Source of the DNA: Betaproteobacteria bacterium
GTDB taxonomy: Bacteria > Pseudomonadota > Gammaproteobacteria > Burkholderiales > Thiobacillaceae
Direction of reading: 5' to 3'
Length of the DNA: 64,000 nucleotides
NCBI GenBank assembly: GCA_016219425.1
Contig: JACRNB010000009.1
Span: forward strand, 1 to 64,000
Shown: positions 7,945 to 18,184 of the stretch, piece by piece
How positions within the stretch are numbered: the stretch's first letter is position 1
Layout: every line of letters starts with the position of its first letter
Program-made: the position numbers and the translations under genes
The notes under the pieces: model-generated
Seen by the model: the letters and a program-made list of their open reading frames with translations, nothing else
Told to the model about the DNA's origin: nothing
Database searches by the model: none

Positions 7945-9849
7945 TTAGGCGGGCAGCTTGGCCACGAGGCGGATGGAGGTGGTCAGCTCTTCCAGCTGGA
8001 AGTGGGGCTGGAGGAAGGCCACGGCGTTGTAGGCGCCAGGCTCACCGGGGATGTCGCTGACCACTACCGAGGCGGCGCGCAGGGGGTAGCTGGCTTTGAC
8101 CTCCTGGGTGGCGTTGTCGTCCAGCAGCACGTACTGGGAGATCCAGGTGTTGAGGTAGGCCTCGACGTTGCCCCGGGTCATGAAGCTGCCCACCATCTCG
8201 CGCATGATCACCTTGATGTAATGCTCGAAACGGGAGGCGGCCAGCATGGTGGGCAGCATGGCCGAGATGCGGGCGTTGGCGTTGGCTTCCTCGGTGATGT
8301 ACTTCTTGGGCCGGTTGGCGGTCTGGCCGCCGAAGAAGGCGGCCTTGCCCGCACCCTTGCAGTGACACAGGGAGATGAAGCCCAGATCGTTCAGCTCCTT
8401 CTCGCGGCGGTCGGTGATGGCCACTTCGGTGGGACAGAACAGTTCCCGACTGCCGGTGCTGGTGTCGTAGGCGTAGAGGGGCAGCTCGGTGACCAGGCCG
8501 CCGCCTTCGACGCCGCGGATGGCGGCGGTCCAGCTGTACAACGCAAAGGCGTGGGTGATGCGCTCCGCCAGGGCGAAGGCGGCGTTGCCCCATAGGAAGT
8601 TGCCGTGGCCGGGGGGCTCTGCCGTGCTGGCGCGCACCTCTTCCTGGAAGTTCATGCCGTCGCAACCCAGACCGCCGTCGCCGTAGGGCAGACGCAGCAG
8701 GATATGGGGCAGCACCAGACTGACGTAACGGGAGTCTTCCCTGTCGCGGAATTCGTTCCAGCCGACCAGGTCGGCGCCTTCGAAGATCTTGGCCAGATCG
8801 CGGGGCTTGCCCAGCTTGGTGAAGCTGTCCAGCCCGAACATGGCGGGGTTGGCCCCGGCGATGAAGGGGGCGTGGGCGGCGGCGGCCACTTCGGAGATCT
8901 TCTGCAGGCAGTTGATGGAAGCGGCGTCGACGCCGAATTCGTAGGCCCCGATCAGCAGGCTGTAGGGGAAGCCGCCATAAGTGCCGTATTCCGCCTCATA
9001 GATCATCTTGAAGAGGACGCTCTGGTCGAATTCCACCGCCTTCTCCATGTCGTCCAGCAGCTCTTCGCGCTTGGCGTTGAACACCCGCAGTTTGAGCATG
9101 GTCCCGGTCTCGGTGCGGGAGACGAGGTAGTACAGCCCGCGCCAGGCGGCCTCCAGATCCTTGAAATTGGGGTGGTGCATGATCCGGGAGAGCTTGAGGC
9201 TCAGCTCCTTGTCGATGGTCACCACCGCCCGGTCGATCATCAGCATGGCCGAGGCCGTGTCCAGGGGCGAGCGGGGGTTGACCCCGCTGGTGAGGTCGAT
9301 CTTGTTGCCGGCTAGGGCCTGCTTCACATGCCGGTCGAAGGCGTCCAGCAGGGGCTGATCCACCCCGGTCGAGGCCGTGCCGCCGCCCAGCCAATCGTTC
9401 AGCCCCTTGCCCAGAGCGTCATCCATCTCGCCCATGGCTTGCAGGGTGCGGATGCTCTGGCGCGCCTTGTAGAGATCTTTCAATCCGTCGATGCGCTGCA
9501 CGATCTCGGCGGGATCGAAGTCTTGCAGGCGGGTGAAGCCCAATATGCCGGTCAGGGCAGGGATGGGCTGGCCCTGGGCGTCATTGCCCATGGCGACCTT
9601 GGCCAGATTCACCTGGGGAGCCAGGGTCTTCATCAAGTCGTCGAAGTTGTCCCGATCCACATTGGTCATGGTCCGCTCTTTGAAGGGCGGCCATTGGTCC
9701 TTGGGCAGGTCTGCGGACAGGTCGGCGAAGATGCCGACGGTGAAGGGAATCTCTTTCTTCTCGATGGCGCCCCCCGTTTCCACGTCGTAGGTGATGCGTA
9801 CTCGTGGCGGTCGGACGCGCAAGAGCGTTTTTTGTGTTGTTTTATTCAC
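7945..9849 (-). CDS. tssBC: Natural TssB-TssC fusion, type VI secretion contractile sheath
   Basis: A 634-residue chain combining both sheath subunits. Residues 1 to about 125 are TssB/Vip[43 protein letters not shown] and [20 protein letters not shown]. After a Gly-rich link (LGGGTASTG), residues from about 160 to the end are TssC/Vip[64 protein letters not shown] and the end [15 protein letters not shown]. The two are normally separate proteins of about 165 and 490 residues. The start is GTG 9849, overlapping the mutS stop; the open frame continues upstream antisense-like over mutS, but that part has no TssB similarity. No stop or ATG lies at the domain junction. Confidence 0.88.
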   Translation of the reverse strand: MNKTTQKTLLRVRPPRVRITYDVETGGAIEKKEIPFTVGIFADLSADLPKDQWPPFKERTMTNVDRDNFDDLMKTLAPQVNLAKVAMGNDAQGQPIPALTGILGFTRLQDFDPAEIVQRIDGLKDLYKARQSIRTLQAMGEMDDALGKGLNDWLGGGTASTGVDQPLLDAFDRHVKQALAGNKIDLTSGVNPRSPLDTASAMLMIDRAVVTIDKELSLKLSRIMHHPNFKDLEAAWRGLYYLVSRTETGTMLKLRVFNAKREELLDDMEKAVEFDQSVLFKMIYEAEYGTYGGFPYSLLIGAYEFGVDAASINCLQKISEVAAAAHAPFIAGANPAMFGLDSFTKLGKPRDLAKIFEGADLVGWNEFRDREDSRYVSLVLPHILLRLPYGDGGLGCDGMNFQEEVRASTAEPPGHGNFLWGNAAFALAERITHAFALYSWTAAIRGVEGGGLVTELPLYAYDTSTGSRELFCPTEVAITDRREKELNDLGFISLCHCKGAGKAAFFGGQTANRPKKYITEEANANARISAMLPTMLAASRFEHYIKVIMREMVGSFMTRGNVEAYLNTWISQYVLLDDNATQEVKASYPLRAASVVVSDIPGEPGAYNAVAFLQPHFQLEELTTSIRLVAKLPA

Positions 9850-12404
9850 ATCAGTTTCTTCAATTCGTACAAGGCCTCCAGCGCCTGTCTTGGCGTCAGG
9901 CTGTCCGGATCCACCGCCGCCAAGCGGTCCAAGGCGGGTGACGGCGCGGGTTCCGGCGGCGGGGTAAACACCGGCGCGAACAGATCTCCCTGGCCGGACT
10001 GGCTCACCTGTAGGGTCTCCAGCAAGGCCAGCTTGCGCCGGGCGGCGGCGATCACGGGGGCGGGTACGCCCGCCAGTTTCGCCACCTGCAAGCCGTAGCT
10101 CTGCGAGGCGGGGCCGTCCTCCACCGCGTGCAGGAAGGTCAGGCCGGAAGGGGTTTCCACCGCGTCCAGGTGCACGTTGGCGAGGGTGCGGAACTCCTGG
10201 TTCAACTGCGTCAGTTCGAAGTAGTGGGTGGCGAACAGGGTGTAGGCGCGCGTCTTCTCCGCCATGTGGCGCGCCACCGCCCAGGCGATGCTGATGCCGT
10301 CGAAGGTGGAGGTGCCGCGCCCGATCTCGTCCATCAGGATCAGGCTGTGCTCGGTGGCCCCGTGCAGGATGCCGGCGGTCTCGGTCATCTCCACCATGAA
10401 GGTGGAACGCCCGCCCGCGAGGTCGTCGGACGAACCCACGCGGGTGTAGATCTGGTCCACCGGGCCGATCACCGCGCGCCGCGCCGGCACGGCCAGACCG
10501 CAGCAGGCCATCAGCGCGATGTGCGCCGCCTGGCGCATGTAGGTGGATTTGCCGCCCATGTTGGGGCCGGTGATGAGCAGCATGCGGCGGGTGCGATCCA
10601 GCGCCAGATCGTTGGGGATGAAGGCGTCCACTCGCGCCTCCACCACCGGGTGACGGCCCGCCTCGATGCTCAACCCCCACTCGTCGCTGAACTCCGGCAG
10701 CACATAGCGCCGCTCCAGGGCCAGCGCGGCCTGCCCCGCCAGCACGTCCGCCTCGCCCACGGCGGCGGCCACGGTCTGCAAGGGCGGGATGTGCGCCGCC
10801 AGCCTCTCCAGCAGGGCGTCGTAGAGCAGCTTCTCGCGCGCCAGGGAGCGCTCGGCGGCGGACAGGTACTTGTTCTCGAACTCCTTCAACTCGGGCGTGA
10901 GATAGCGCTCCACATTCTTGAGCGTCTGGCGGCGGTGGTAGTCCGCCGGAACCTTCTCGGCCTGCGCGCGCGTGACCTCGATGTAGAAGCCGGACACCTT
11001 GTTGTATTCCACGCGCAGGTTGGCGATGCCGGTGCGCTCCCGCTCGCGCGCCTCCATGGCCATGAGGAAGTCGCCGCAGCCGGATTGCAGTTGGCGCAGC
11101 GCGTCCAACTCGGCGTCGTAGCCGTCGGCGATGACGCCGCCTTCGCGCAGCACCGCACCGGGCTCGGGCTTGAGGGCGGCGGCAAGCTGCGCCAGAGGGG
11201 CTTCAGGGAAGGCGAGACGGGCGGTGAGGGCGACGGCGGTCGCGCCCGCCAGGGTCAAGGCGGCAGCCAGGGCGGGCAGACGCTGGAGGCTGTCGCGCAG
11301 GCCCGCCAGGTCGCGCGGGCGGGCGCTGCGCAGGGCGACGCGGGCGGCGATGCGTTCCAGGTCCGCCATGCCGCGCAGCACGTCGCGCGCGGCGCGGCCC
11401 GCTTCCGGCGTTTCCATCAGCGCCGCCAGCGTCGCCTGGCGCGCGCGCAGCACGGCGCGGTCGCGCAGCGGGTGGTGCAGCCAGCGGCGCAGCAGGCGGC
11501 TGCCCAGGGCGGTGCGGCAGGCGTCCAGCTCCGAGGCCAGGGTGGGGGCGGCCTCGCCGCGCAGGGTCTCGGTGATCTCCAGGGTGCGGCGCGCGGCGGC
11601 GTCCATGAGCACATATTCGCTGTCCCGCTCCAGCGTGAGCCCCGCCACATGGGGCAGGGCGGTGCGCTGGGTGTGGCGCGCGTAGTCCAGCAGCAGCCCG
11701 GCGACGGCCTGGAGCGGCGGCTCCTCTTCCAACCCGAAGGCGGCAAGGTCGGCCAGACCGAAGTGTTCGCACAGCAGGCGCTTGCCGCGTTCGGCGTCGA
11801 ACTGCCAGGCCGGGCGGCGCGTCAGGGCGGCCTGGATGGATGCGAGGGCGGGGTCGCTGAAATCGTCCGGGAACAGGATCTCGCTCGGCCCCAGGCGCGC
11901 CAGTTCCGAGGCGAGCTGGTCACGACGGGCGAGCTTGGCGAGGAAGCGCCCGCTGGAGAGGGTCATCCAGGCCAGGGCCAGGCTGCCGCCCTGGGGCAGC
12001 AGGGCCAGCATCACCGCATCCTGACGCGCGTCCAGCAGGGCGTCGTCGGTGACGGTGCCGGGGGTGACGATGCGCACCACGCCGCGCTCCACCGGCCCCT
12101 TGCCGGCCTTCGGGTCGCTCAACTGCTCGCAGATGGCGACGGATTCGCCCAGCTTCGCCAGCCGCGCCAGATACTGCTCGGCGGCGTGGTAGGGCACCCC
12201 GGCCATCTTGATCGGCTGCCCCGCCGTCGCGCCGCGCGTGGTGAGGGTGATGTCGAGCAGACGCGATGCCCGCTCGGCGTCTTCAAAGAACAACTCGTAG
12301 AAATCGCCCATGCGATAGAACAACAGCATGTCCGGGTGCTCGGACTTGATGCGCAGGTACTGCTGCATCATGGGGGTGTGGTGGGAGTAGTCGGGTGCGG
12401 TCAT
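9846..12404 (-). CDS. mutS: DNA mismatch repair protein MutS
   Basis: A full-length 852-residue MutS, which as a dimer binds mismatches and uses ATP to recruit MutL. Visible are the N-terminal mismatch-binding region with [11 protein letters not shown] (the Phe-x-Glu that wedges into DNA), the ATPase Walker [14 protein letters not shown], Walker [16 protein letters not shown] and the [10 protein letters not shown] segment. The C-terminus ends YELKKLM with TGA at 9848-9846, overlapping the GTG of tssBC. Its 5' end (first 16 codons plus upstream DNA) is duplicated about 9.8 kb away beyond the restriction island, so the island was inserted directly upstream of this gene. Confidence 0.97.
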   Translation of the reverse strand: MTAPDYSHHTPMMQQYLRIKSEHPDMLLFYRMGDFYELFFEDAERASRLLDITLTTRGATAGQPIKMAGVPYHAAEQYLARLAKLGESVAICEQLSDPKAGKGPVERGVVRIVTPGTVTDDALLDARQDAVMLALLPQGGSLALAWMTLSSGRFLAKLARRDQLASELARLGPSEILFPDDFSDPALASIQAALTRRPAWQFDAERGKRLLCEHFGLADLAAFGLEEEPPLQAVAGLLLDYARHTQRTALPHVAGLTLERDSEYVLMDAAARRTLEITETLRGEAAPTLASELDACRTALGSRLLRRWLHHPLRDRAVLRARQATLAALMETPEAGRAARDVLRGMADLERIAARVALRSARPRDLAGLRDSLQRLPALAAALTLAGATAVALTARLAFPEAPLAQLAAALKPEPGAVLREGGVIADGYDAELDALRQLQSGCGDFLMAMEARERERTGIANLRVEYNKVSGFYIEVTRAQAEKVPADYHRRQTLKNVERYLTPELKEFENKYLSAAERSLAREKLLYDALLERLAAHIPPLQTVAAAVGEADVLAGQAALALERRYVLPEFSDEWGLSIEAGRHPVVEARVDAFIPNDLALDRTRRMLLITGPNMGGKSTYMRQAAHIALMACCGLAVPARRAVIGPVDQIYTRVGSSDDLAGGRSTFMVEMTETAGILHGATEHSLILMDEIGRGTSTFDGISIAWAVARHMAEKTRAYTLFATHYFELTQLNQEFRTLANVHLDAVETPSGLTFLHAVEDGPASQSYGLQVAKLAGVPAPVIAAARRKLALLETLQVSQSGQGDLFAPVFTPPPEPAPSPALDRLAAVDPDSLTPRQALEALYELKKLM

Positions 12405-12516
12405 GGGTTCGGGATCATGTAGGTCGGGTTAGCGGCTTTATCGCGTAACCCGACGTGCGGGGTTGTCGGGTTACGCTGCGCTAACCCGACCTACGTTTGG
12501 CGGTAGTGCGTTCATG
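12356..12516. repeat. Left direct repeat of the defence island (overlaps mutS 5' end)
   Basis: Bases 12356-12459 match 22131-22234 with four mismatches, and 12495-12516 match 22234-22255 with one. The intervening 12460-12494 is present only here and completes a palindrome. The repeat comprises the first 16 mutS codons, the upstream region and the stop of hsdR. The pair brackets the hsd/HEPN/Kiwa island and is the best candidate for its attachment or recombination site. No integrase is present inside. Confidence 0.88.
12419..12494. repeat. REP-like nested palindrome between mutS and hsdR
   Basis: The outer arms GTAGGTCGGGTTAG (12419-12432) and its exact complement (12481-12494) enclose a second inverted pair (CGTAACCCGAC and GTCGGGTTACG). 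A shortened copy with only the first half lies at 22194-22230 in the right direct repeat. It may act as a transcription terminator between hsdR and mutS, which is inference. Confidence 0.85.
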
Positions 12517-15500
12517 CCATCCAGGTTTCCGACAGGGCTTCCGCCTGCTTCAGCACCAATTCAACGGCGCGCGCCTCAAGGTCAGGCGGGTACTTGTGCC
12601 GTTTCAAAATCAATTTGATCTGGGCACGCATCTTCGCCCGCACCGTCTCCCGAACTGACCAGTCCACCGACAGGTTGCGCCGCAGGAAATCGGTCAGTTG
12701 ACGCGCGATTTCCTTCAGTACGGCATCGCCAAGAATCCTGACGGAAGCTTCGTTGGTTTCCAGCGCATCGTAGAAGGCAAGTTCTTCTGGGGTAAGCCCA
12801 AGGTCATCTCCCCGTCGACTGGCTTCATTGAATGACTTCGCCATCTGGATCAGTTCTTCAATGACTTGAGCCGTTTCAATCGCGCGGTTGCGGTAACGGG
12901 TCAGGGACGCCAATAGCAATTCGGAGAATTTCTGGCTCTGCACCACATTGGTGGCGAAGCGAGCCTTGATGTCGTCTCTCAACAGACGTTCCAGCAGTTC
13001 CACCGCCAGATTGCGGTGTTCCATGTGTTTCACGTCATCCAGGAACTCGTCGGTGAGGATGCCGATGTTGGGTTTGTTCAGTCCTGCCGTGGCGAAGATG
13101 TCGATCACTTCATCCGACACCAACGCCCCGGAAATGATCTGGCGCAGGGCATGTTCCTTGGCTTCATCGGAGAGCTTCTTGTCCTGGGAGCTGTGCTTGG
13201 TCAGCGCCGATTTGATGGCTTGGAAGAACGCCAGTTCATCCCGGAATTCCAAGGCATCGTCCAAAGTGCAGCAGAGCGCAAACGCCTTGCTGGCGGACAG
13301 CACTTGATCGGCAAACCGCTTCTTCCCGTCATCCTGTCCAAGGATATGGTTTGCAGAGCCAGCCAGCAGGGACAGGGCTTTGGTTCTGAATTGGGAATAT
13401 TCGAAGCCATGCATCATGGCTCGCAGCGTGCTGACCTTCTCGATCAGGATGTCCAACGCCTCTTCAGCCCGAATGGTGGGACGCCCCTTGCCCTTGGCAT
13501 GGGTGTATTCCACCAAGGCATGTTTCAGTTCGGTGGCGATGCCGATGTAATCCACCACCAGCCCACCGGGTTTGTCCTTGAAGACCCGATTCACCCGCGC
13601 AATCGCCTGCATCAGGTTGTGGCTGCGCATCGGCTTGTCCACGTACATCGTATGGACACAGGGCGCATCGAAACCGGTCAGCCACATATCCCGCACGATC
13701 ACCAGCCTCAAGGGATCGGCTGGATTCTTGAAACGCTTTTCGAGACGTTTCTTGATGTCCTTGGTGTAGATGTGGGGTTTCAGCAAGGATTTGTCCGATG
13801 CCGATCCCGTCATCACCACCTTGATACAGCCTTTCTCAGGGTCTTCATCGTGCCACTCAGGACGTAGGGCGACGATGGCGTTGTAGAGGTGAACGCAAAT
13901 CTCACGACTCATGGCAACGACCATCGCCTTGCCATCCATCGCCGCCAGTCGGTTCTCGAAGTGCGTAACCAGGTCTTCCGCCACCTTTTGCACTCGGGGT
14001 GGGGCACCCACAATTTTTTCCAGTGCCGCCCAGCGCCGAAGGGTCAGCGCCTTGGACGATTCTTCCTCGTCCTCCGTCAGTTCATCGACCTCTGCATCGA
14101 TGGTCGGGCTTTCTCCAGGTTTCAGGTCCAGCTTGGCAAGGCGGCTCTCATAGTAGATGGGCACGGTCGCCCCATCCTTCACCGCTTGCTCGATGTCGTA
14201 GATGTGAACGTAATCACCAAAGACAGCCCGAGTGTCCTTGTCCTCGCTGGATATCGGCGTACCCGTGAAGGCAACGAAGGTGGCATTGGGCAGTGCTTCC
14301 CGCAGATAGTGGGCGTAGCCATAGCGGACAGCGGTGCTGAGCACTGTGCCCAACATTCCCGAAGCATCTTCAACCCCTTGCAAACGGGCATTGAATCCGT
14401 ATTGGGAACGGTGGGCTTCATCGCAGATGACGACGATGTTCTCCCGGTCGGAGAGCAGGGGATAACCGTCTTCATCCTCGAAGGGAGCGAATTTCTGAAT
14501 AGTGGTGAAGACGATGCCGCCAGAGGGGCGGTTTGCCAGTTTGGCTCGAAGGTCAGGACGGGTTTCGGCACGGACCGGACTTTCCCGTAGCAGTTCGGAT
14601 GCACCCGCAAAGGTCTCGAATAATTGACCATCCAAGTCATTACGGTCGGTGACCACCACGATGGTTGGATTATTCATCTCGGAGGCAACCATCAGGTGCC
14701 CCGCCAGACAGGTCATCTCAATGCTTTTTCCTGAACCTTGGGTATGCCAGACCACGCCGCCTTTCCGGGAGCCACCGGGACGACTGGCTTCAATGACGGA
14801 TTGCACCACGGCACGTACCGCATGGAACTGGTGATAACCCGCAATTTTCTTGACGTTGCCATCGTCCTCGAACAAAACGAAGTGGCGCAGGTAATCGAGG
14901 AAGAAATCCTTTCGGAACAGTCCCCGAATCAAGGTTTCCATCTGTTGCAAGTCGCCCAGCGGATCAAGGTTGACGCCATCAATGGTGCGCCAGACATTGA
15001 AACGTTCCTGATCGGCGGACAGCGAACCCATCCGTGCCAGGGTGTAGTCGGAAATCGCCAACACCTCGTTGAAGACGAACAGGTCGGCAATGTCCTCCTT
15101 GTAAGTCTGCAACTGGTTGAAGGCATGCCAGATGTCGGCGTTTTCATCGGCGGGGTTCTTCAGTTCGATCACCGCCAACGGCAAACCGTTGATGAACACC
15201 ACGATGTCGGGGCGGCGGGTGTGCTTCGGACCTTCAATGGAAAACTGGTTGATGACCAGCCATTCGTTGTGGTCGGGGTTGCCGAAGTCGATCAGCTTCA
15301 CCCGGTCGCCCAGTGTTTCACCGTCCTTGTTGATTTCCACCGGAACCCCATCGGTCAGCCAACGATGGAATTGCCTGTTGGCTTGCATTAAGCCTGCCGC
15401 ATTGCCGTAGATGACTTGACGGGCGGCATCCTCAAGGGTGGAAGCCGATAGGTGGGGGTTGATGCGGGTCAGTGCGATGAGAAGACGGTCAGCCAGAACG

Positions 15501-15634
15501 ATTTGCTTGTAGGTTTCCCGCTCCTGTTGAAGTCCACCGGGTGCGATGTCGGGACCGAAAACACGCTCATAGCCCAGTTCCTCGAACCATTCGAGGGTGG
15601 CTTGTTCTGCCATGTTTTCGTCAATGAGGGTCAT
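12512..15634 (-). CDS. hsdR: Type I restriction enzyme HsdR subunit
   Basis: A protein of 1040 residues from the ATG at 15634 (an in-frame TTG at 15649 overlapping the kwaB stop is an alternative). HsdR carries the endonuclease and translocase of a type I restriction enzyme. Seen in order: the PD-(D/E)xK nuclease region ([22 protein letters not shown], split here), SF2 helicase motif [11 protein letters not shown], motif [14 protein letters not shown], motif [13 protein letters not shown] and [20 protein letters not shown]. It is the last gene of the operon, separated from hsdM and hsdS by the unknown gene and kwaA-kwaB. All key motifs look intact. Confidence 0.95.
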   Translation of the reverse strand: MTLIDENMAEQATLEWFEELGYERVFGPDIAPGGLQQERETYKQIVLADRLLIALTRINPHLSASTLEDAARQVIYGNAAGLMQANRQFHRWLTDGVPVEINKDGETLGDRVKLIDFGNPDHNEWLVINQFSIEGPKHTRRPDIVVFINGLPLAVIELKNPADENADIWHAFNQLQTYKEDIADLFVFNEVLAISDYTLARMGSLSADQERFNVWRTIDGVNLDPLGDLQQMETLIRGLFRKDFFLDYLRHFVLFEDDGNVKKIAGYHQFHAVRAVVQSVIEASRPGGSRKGGVVWHTQGSGKSIEMTCLAGHLMVASEMNNPTIVVVTDRNDLDGQLFETFAGASELLRESPVRAETRPDLRAKLANRPSGGIVFTTIQKFAPFEDEDGYPLLSDRENIVVICDEAHRSQYGFNARLQGVEDASGMLGTVLSTAVRYGYAHYLREALPNATFVAFTGTPISSEDKDTRAVFGDYVHIYDIEQAVKDGATVPIYYESRLAKLDLKPGESPTIDAEVDELTEDEEESSKALTLRRWAALEKIVGAPPRVQKVAEDLVTHFENRLAAMDGKAMVVAMSREICVHLYNAIVALRPEWHDEDPEKGCIKVVMTGSASDKSLLKPHIYTKDIKKRLEKRFKNPADPLRLVIVRDMWLTGFDAPCVHTMYVDKPMRSHNLMQAIARVNRVFKDKPGGLVVDYIGIATELKHALVEYTHAKGKGRPTIRAEEALDILIEKVSTLRAMMHGFEYSQFRTKALSLLAGSANHILGQDDGKKRFADQVLSASKAFALCCTLDDALEFRDELAFFQAIKSALTKHSSQDKKLSDEAKEHALRQIISGALVSDEVIDIFATAGLNKPNIGILTDEFLDDVKHMEHRNLAVELLERLLRDDIKARFATNVVQSQKFSELLLASLTRYRNRAIETAQVIEELIQMAKSFNEASRRGDDLGLTPEELAFYDALETNEASVRILGDAVLKEIARQLTDFLRRNLSVDWSVRETVRAKMRAQIKLILKRHKYPPDLEARAVELVLKQAEALSETWMA

Positions 15635-15645
15635 ATTCTGGCGGC

Positions 15646-16581
15646 TCAACCAAGTTTGTGTTTTACATCCACATCAAAATTCTCTGCATTAATCTTGGAT
15701 GTAAGTCTGTCATTGTTTAAGACTCTAAGAACAGTTTCAATGTCGTCTTCAGTGACAAGCAACTGCCCGGTTTCGGAGTATTTAATCCCCCAGTTTTCAT
15801 CGTCATTGACTTTTTTGAGATTTTCCAAAAACTTTGGGTCTTTGTAATAACCTGATTTCTTTATCTGTGACAGGCGGCGTAGGCGCTTAATGTTGTTGCC
15901 AACAAATGATGATACATCAGCGGCGTTGTCGAATAGTTTTAGTGCCTTGAATTCCTCAACAATCTCATCCCTATTCTTTTCCATGCCTTCTCTAAAGTTC
16001 AACGCAGTCTCAAAATTGCGCTTGTCTGCAATGAAGGTGATCCCGTCATAAGAAAAGAAGTCGATCTTGCCATCTATTCTGAAAATTTGCTGTTGCTCGA
16101 TGTCAATCAGCATATTATCTTTGAAAATCATGCTGATTAGCTGTGAAACCTTCTTGGTGGTCCATGCCTCCGATATGCGCCTAGCCGCGTAAAGTGGAGG
16201 CTTGTTTTTAATATCCAAGCGTGCGACGTACATCCATGAGTCGAGGAGTTGTTCAATAGTATTTGCGAGCATTGGTTCTTGCTCTGCTGAGATAGCGTCG
16301 ATGATTTCTTGAAAATCTGTTTCGGCGGTTTCAATATCAAGCAGGTTGTCGTCAAGATCAGCCGTGTTGTAGTCATACTCTGTAGCGATATTTGATTTTT
16401 GTATTGTTGAGATAGAGATGTCTCGTAGCTTCTTTCTTAGTTTCTCATCTGCATTGACTTGAAATACTTCGTATTTTGCAGTTCTGTGCGCTAATGTGCG
16501 CTTGATTATATAGAGAGAAGAGGTTGCGCTTGCTAAATTAAATGATTTAATCGTTTTGAGTAGTTTGTTCGCTGCATCCAT
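15646..16581 (-). CDS. kwaB: Kiwa anti-phage defence protein KwaB (DUF4868)
   Basis: A 311-residue soluble protein recognised as a DUF4868 member, the family of KwaB in the two-gene Kiwa system. Family-like segments are the long C-terminal region with [20 protein letters not shown] and [16 protein letters not shown] chose the ATG at 16581, with GGAGGT upstream inside the end of kwaA; only one base separates the kwaA stop from this start. KwaB is known as the effector partner of membrane-bound KwaA. The gene is clearly more AT-rich and lysine-rich than the surrounding chromosome, suggesting separate acquisition within the restriction operon. Identification rests on family memory plus the KwaA-like neighbour. 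Confidence 0.8.
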   Translation of the reverse strand: MDAANKLLKTIKSFNLASATSSLYIIKRTLAHRTAKYEVFQVNADEKLRKKLRDISISTIQKSNIATEYDYNTADLDDNLLDIETAETDFQEIIDAISAEQEPMLANTIEQLLDSWMYVARLDIKNKPPLYAARRISEAWTTKKVSQLISMIFKDNMLIDIEQQQIFRIDGKIDFFSYDGITFIADKRNFETALNFREGMEKNRDEIVEEFKALKLFDNAADVSSFVGNNIKRLRRLSQIKKSGYYKDPKFLENLKKVNDDENWGIKYSETGQLLVTEDDIETVLRVLNNDRLTSKINAENFDVDVKHKLG

Positions 16582-16582
16582 T

Positions 16583-17137
16583 TTATACCTCCGGGTTCTT
16601 GTCTGTGACCAGATACAACTGCTCTGATATTTCAACAATACGGTATGTCTCGTTCTTGTGTAAGCGCCCGCACTTTATTAAAAAATAGTCTTGATGCTCT
16701 CTGTCATTCTTTTCATAGAGAACATCGTATATGTTATATCCCATCATTGCGAGGATTGGATTGTTGAATATTGTATGTGTTTTTAGCGTTAGCCAAAACA
16801 TGATAAACATAAAAAACGCAAAGCTTGCCAGAGTTTTTTCATTCCAGTGTTCTATCAGAAAAAACGAAACCATGTAGGGTATTGTGTAGCTAACTAATTC
16901 GCCTGATTTGTTAGAGATGGATTTTACGGTTACTGGTGGGCTGGATGACTTTGGTAGACGGACGGTTGCCCACAATAAAATGCAACTGATGGCAGAGATG
17001 CCAAGAACTGATAGAATTATTAGCTTATGACTGAGTTCTAGAGTTTCAAAACTGAAGTTTTGAATAAAGAAAATTATAGATAGCGGCGAGTATGCGCTTA
17101 AAAAAATAATTACTGAGGACAAGAATCGTAATTTCAT
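16583..17137 (-). CDS. kwaA: Kiwa anti-phage defence membrane protein KwaA
   Basis: A 184-residue protein with four predicted membrane helices at roughly residues 5-27, 38-60, 80-100 and 103-122, followed by a hydrophilic C-terminal part (DREHQDYFLIKCGRLHKNETYRIVE). This layout and size fit KwaA, the membrane sensor of the Kiwa system. The ATG at 17137 follows a strong GGGAGGGT site. It sits immediately upstream of kwaB and, like it, is distinctly AT-rich. KwaA is weakly conserved, so the call depends partly on the KwaB-like neighbour. Confidence 0.75.
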   Translation of the reverse strand: MKLRFLSSVIIFLSAYSPLSIIFFIQNFSFETLELSHKLIILSVLGISAISCILLWATVRLPKSSSPPVTVKSISNKSGELVSYTIPYMVSFFLIEHWNEKTLASFAFFMFIMFWLTLKTHTIFNNPILAMMGYNIYDVLYEKNDREHQDYFLIKCGRLHKNETYRIVEISEQLYLVTDKNPEV

Positions 17138-17248
17138 ATTACCCTCCCTGCTTTGGGTTTGTGTGCTGTCTCTATGTGTTAAATCATAAATGTTGCAAGT
17201 GTCGCTGCCGTGTCTGCTTCCAGTTATTCCTGTATTTGTTGATGCGGC

Positions 17249-18184
17249 TCATGATTCGCCCTCTGCGTCCATCTGTCTGGCGGCGTAAGCAATTAAGGTC
17301 GTCGTGATCATTAATAACATCTGTGCCTCAAGCCGATCAAAGTGGTTGTTCGGGCTGTGATGAGGCTTGTTGGCAGTGGTTTTGATGGTTCCTAATACAG
17401 AATTAAGCCATTGATATGTTGACTCTCCCAGGCTGTTTTCCCAACTCTTCTTCAGTTTTGGAATGCGCTTGCCAGGCTGATTTTCCTTCTCTACTTGTTC
17501 AAAGAATTGGTCAAGTGCGACTCGGCAAGAACCTACCGCATCGTCATACATACCCAGGCTGAAATGCTTTTGTGCTTTTTCCAAAGCGATAAAGGCGTGA
17601 TTGAGCGCCTTGCAAGCCTCAATGCTGATACTAGATATTTCCAGAGCAATGACCTTGCCAAACCCCATTCCGGGAAGTACTTTCTCTCTCCACTGAGATT
17701 CGGAACAGGTGAATGGTATTTCGCCGAAGATGCTTGCCACTTCTATCAAACCAAATGGAATGGCAGTTGGATTGTCGATGACGCCAAAAACGTGAACTTG
17801 CAGGTTGATCCGCAGCTTTGCTTCCAAGCTCTTTCCTGATCGCATCTGCTCAATCCACTCGATACGTCGTGCATCAAGTTCAATTTCAATTTGGGTGTGT
17901 TCGTCGGTCGAATACCCCAGCCTTCCTGGGCGTCTTCGATTGATTGAAACGGGTTTGATGTTGCCAATTACCTCTGATCCGATTACTAACTCGCCTGTCA
18001 GCATGCCAAAGGCGGTGGATTGCACCTTATCTCGCCAGTGTCCATTGGTTTCTTCGTTGATATGCAACGTGGCTTGAAGCATCAGGCGAGACCAAGTAAC
18101 CCCACCCACCCCCTGAATTGTTGCAGGATTGATACTCGCTTCTACTTGCAATCCTGTGTTCGGCGCATACAAGGAGGTATTCAT
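17249..18184 (-). CDS. Unrecognised 311-residue protein in the restriction operon, possible C-terminal HEPN-like domain
   Basis: I cannot name a family. The N-terminal two thirds look like mixed strands (INPATIQGVGGVTWSRLML, DEHTQIEIELDARRIEWIEQ), while residues from about 190 are a helical bundle (NHAFIALEKAQKHFSLGMY, AVGSCRVALDQFFEQVEKE, then NKPHHSPNNHFDRLEAQM and a hydrophobic helix). The helical part recalls HEPN-type domains of abortive-infection proteins, but no clear RX4-6H motif is present, so this is weak. Its ATG overlaps the hsdS stop (ATGA), and it precedes kwaA by 111 bases. Position in a defence operon makes a defence or accessory restriction role plausible; nothing in the sequence proves it. 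Confidence 0.6.
   Translation of the reverse strand: MNTSLYAPNTGLQVEASINPATIQGVGGVTWSRLMLQATLHINEETNGHWRDKVQSTAFGMLTGELVIGSEVIGNIKPVSINRRRPGRLGYSTDEHTQIEIELDARRIEWIEQMRSGKSLEAKLRINLQVHVFGVIDNPTAIPFGLIEVASIFGEIPFTCSESQWREKVLPGMGFGKVIALEISSISIEACKALNHAFIALEKAQKHFSLGMYDDAVGSCRVALDQFFEQVEKENQPGKRIPKLKKSWENSLGESTYQWLNSVLGTIKTTANKPHHSPNNHFDRLEAQMLLMITTTLIAYAARQMDAEGES

Noticed and set aside
9850-10680. N-terminal extension of the TssBC frame up to 10680
   Set aside because: It overlaps mutS in another frame and reads as Arg/Gly/Pro-rich noise; TssB similarity begins exactly at the GTG at 9849.
10128-12422. 764-codon open frame opposite mutS
   Set aside because: Shadow of mutS on the other strand without recognisable domains.
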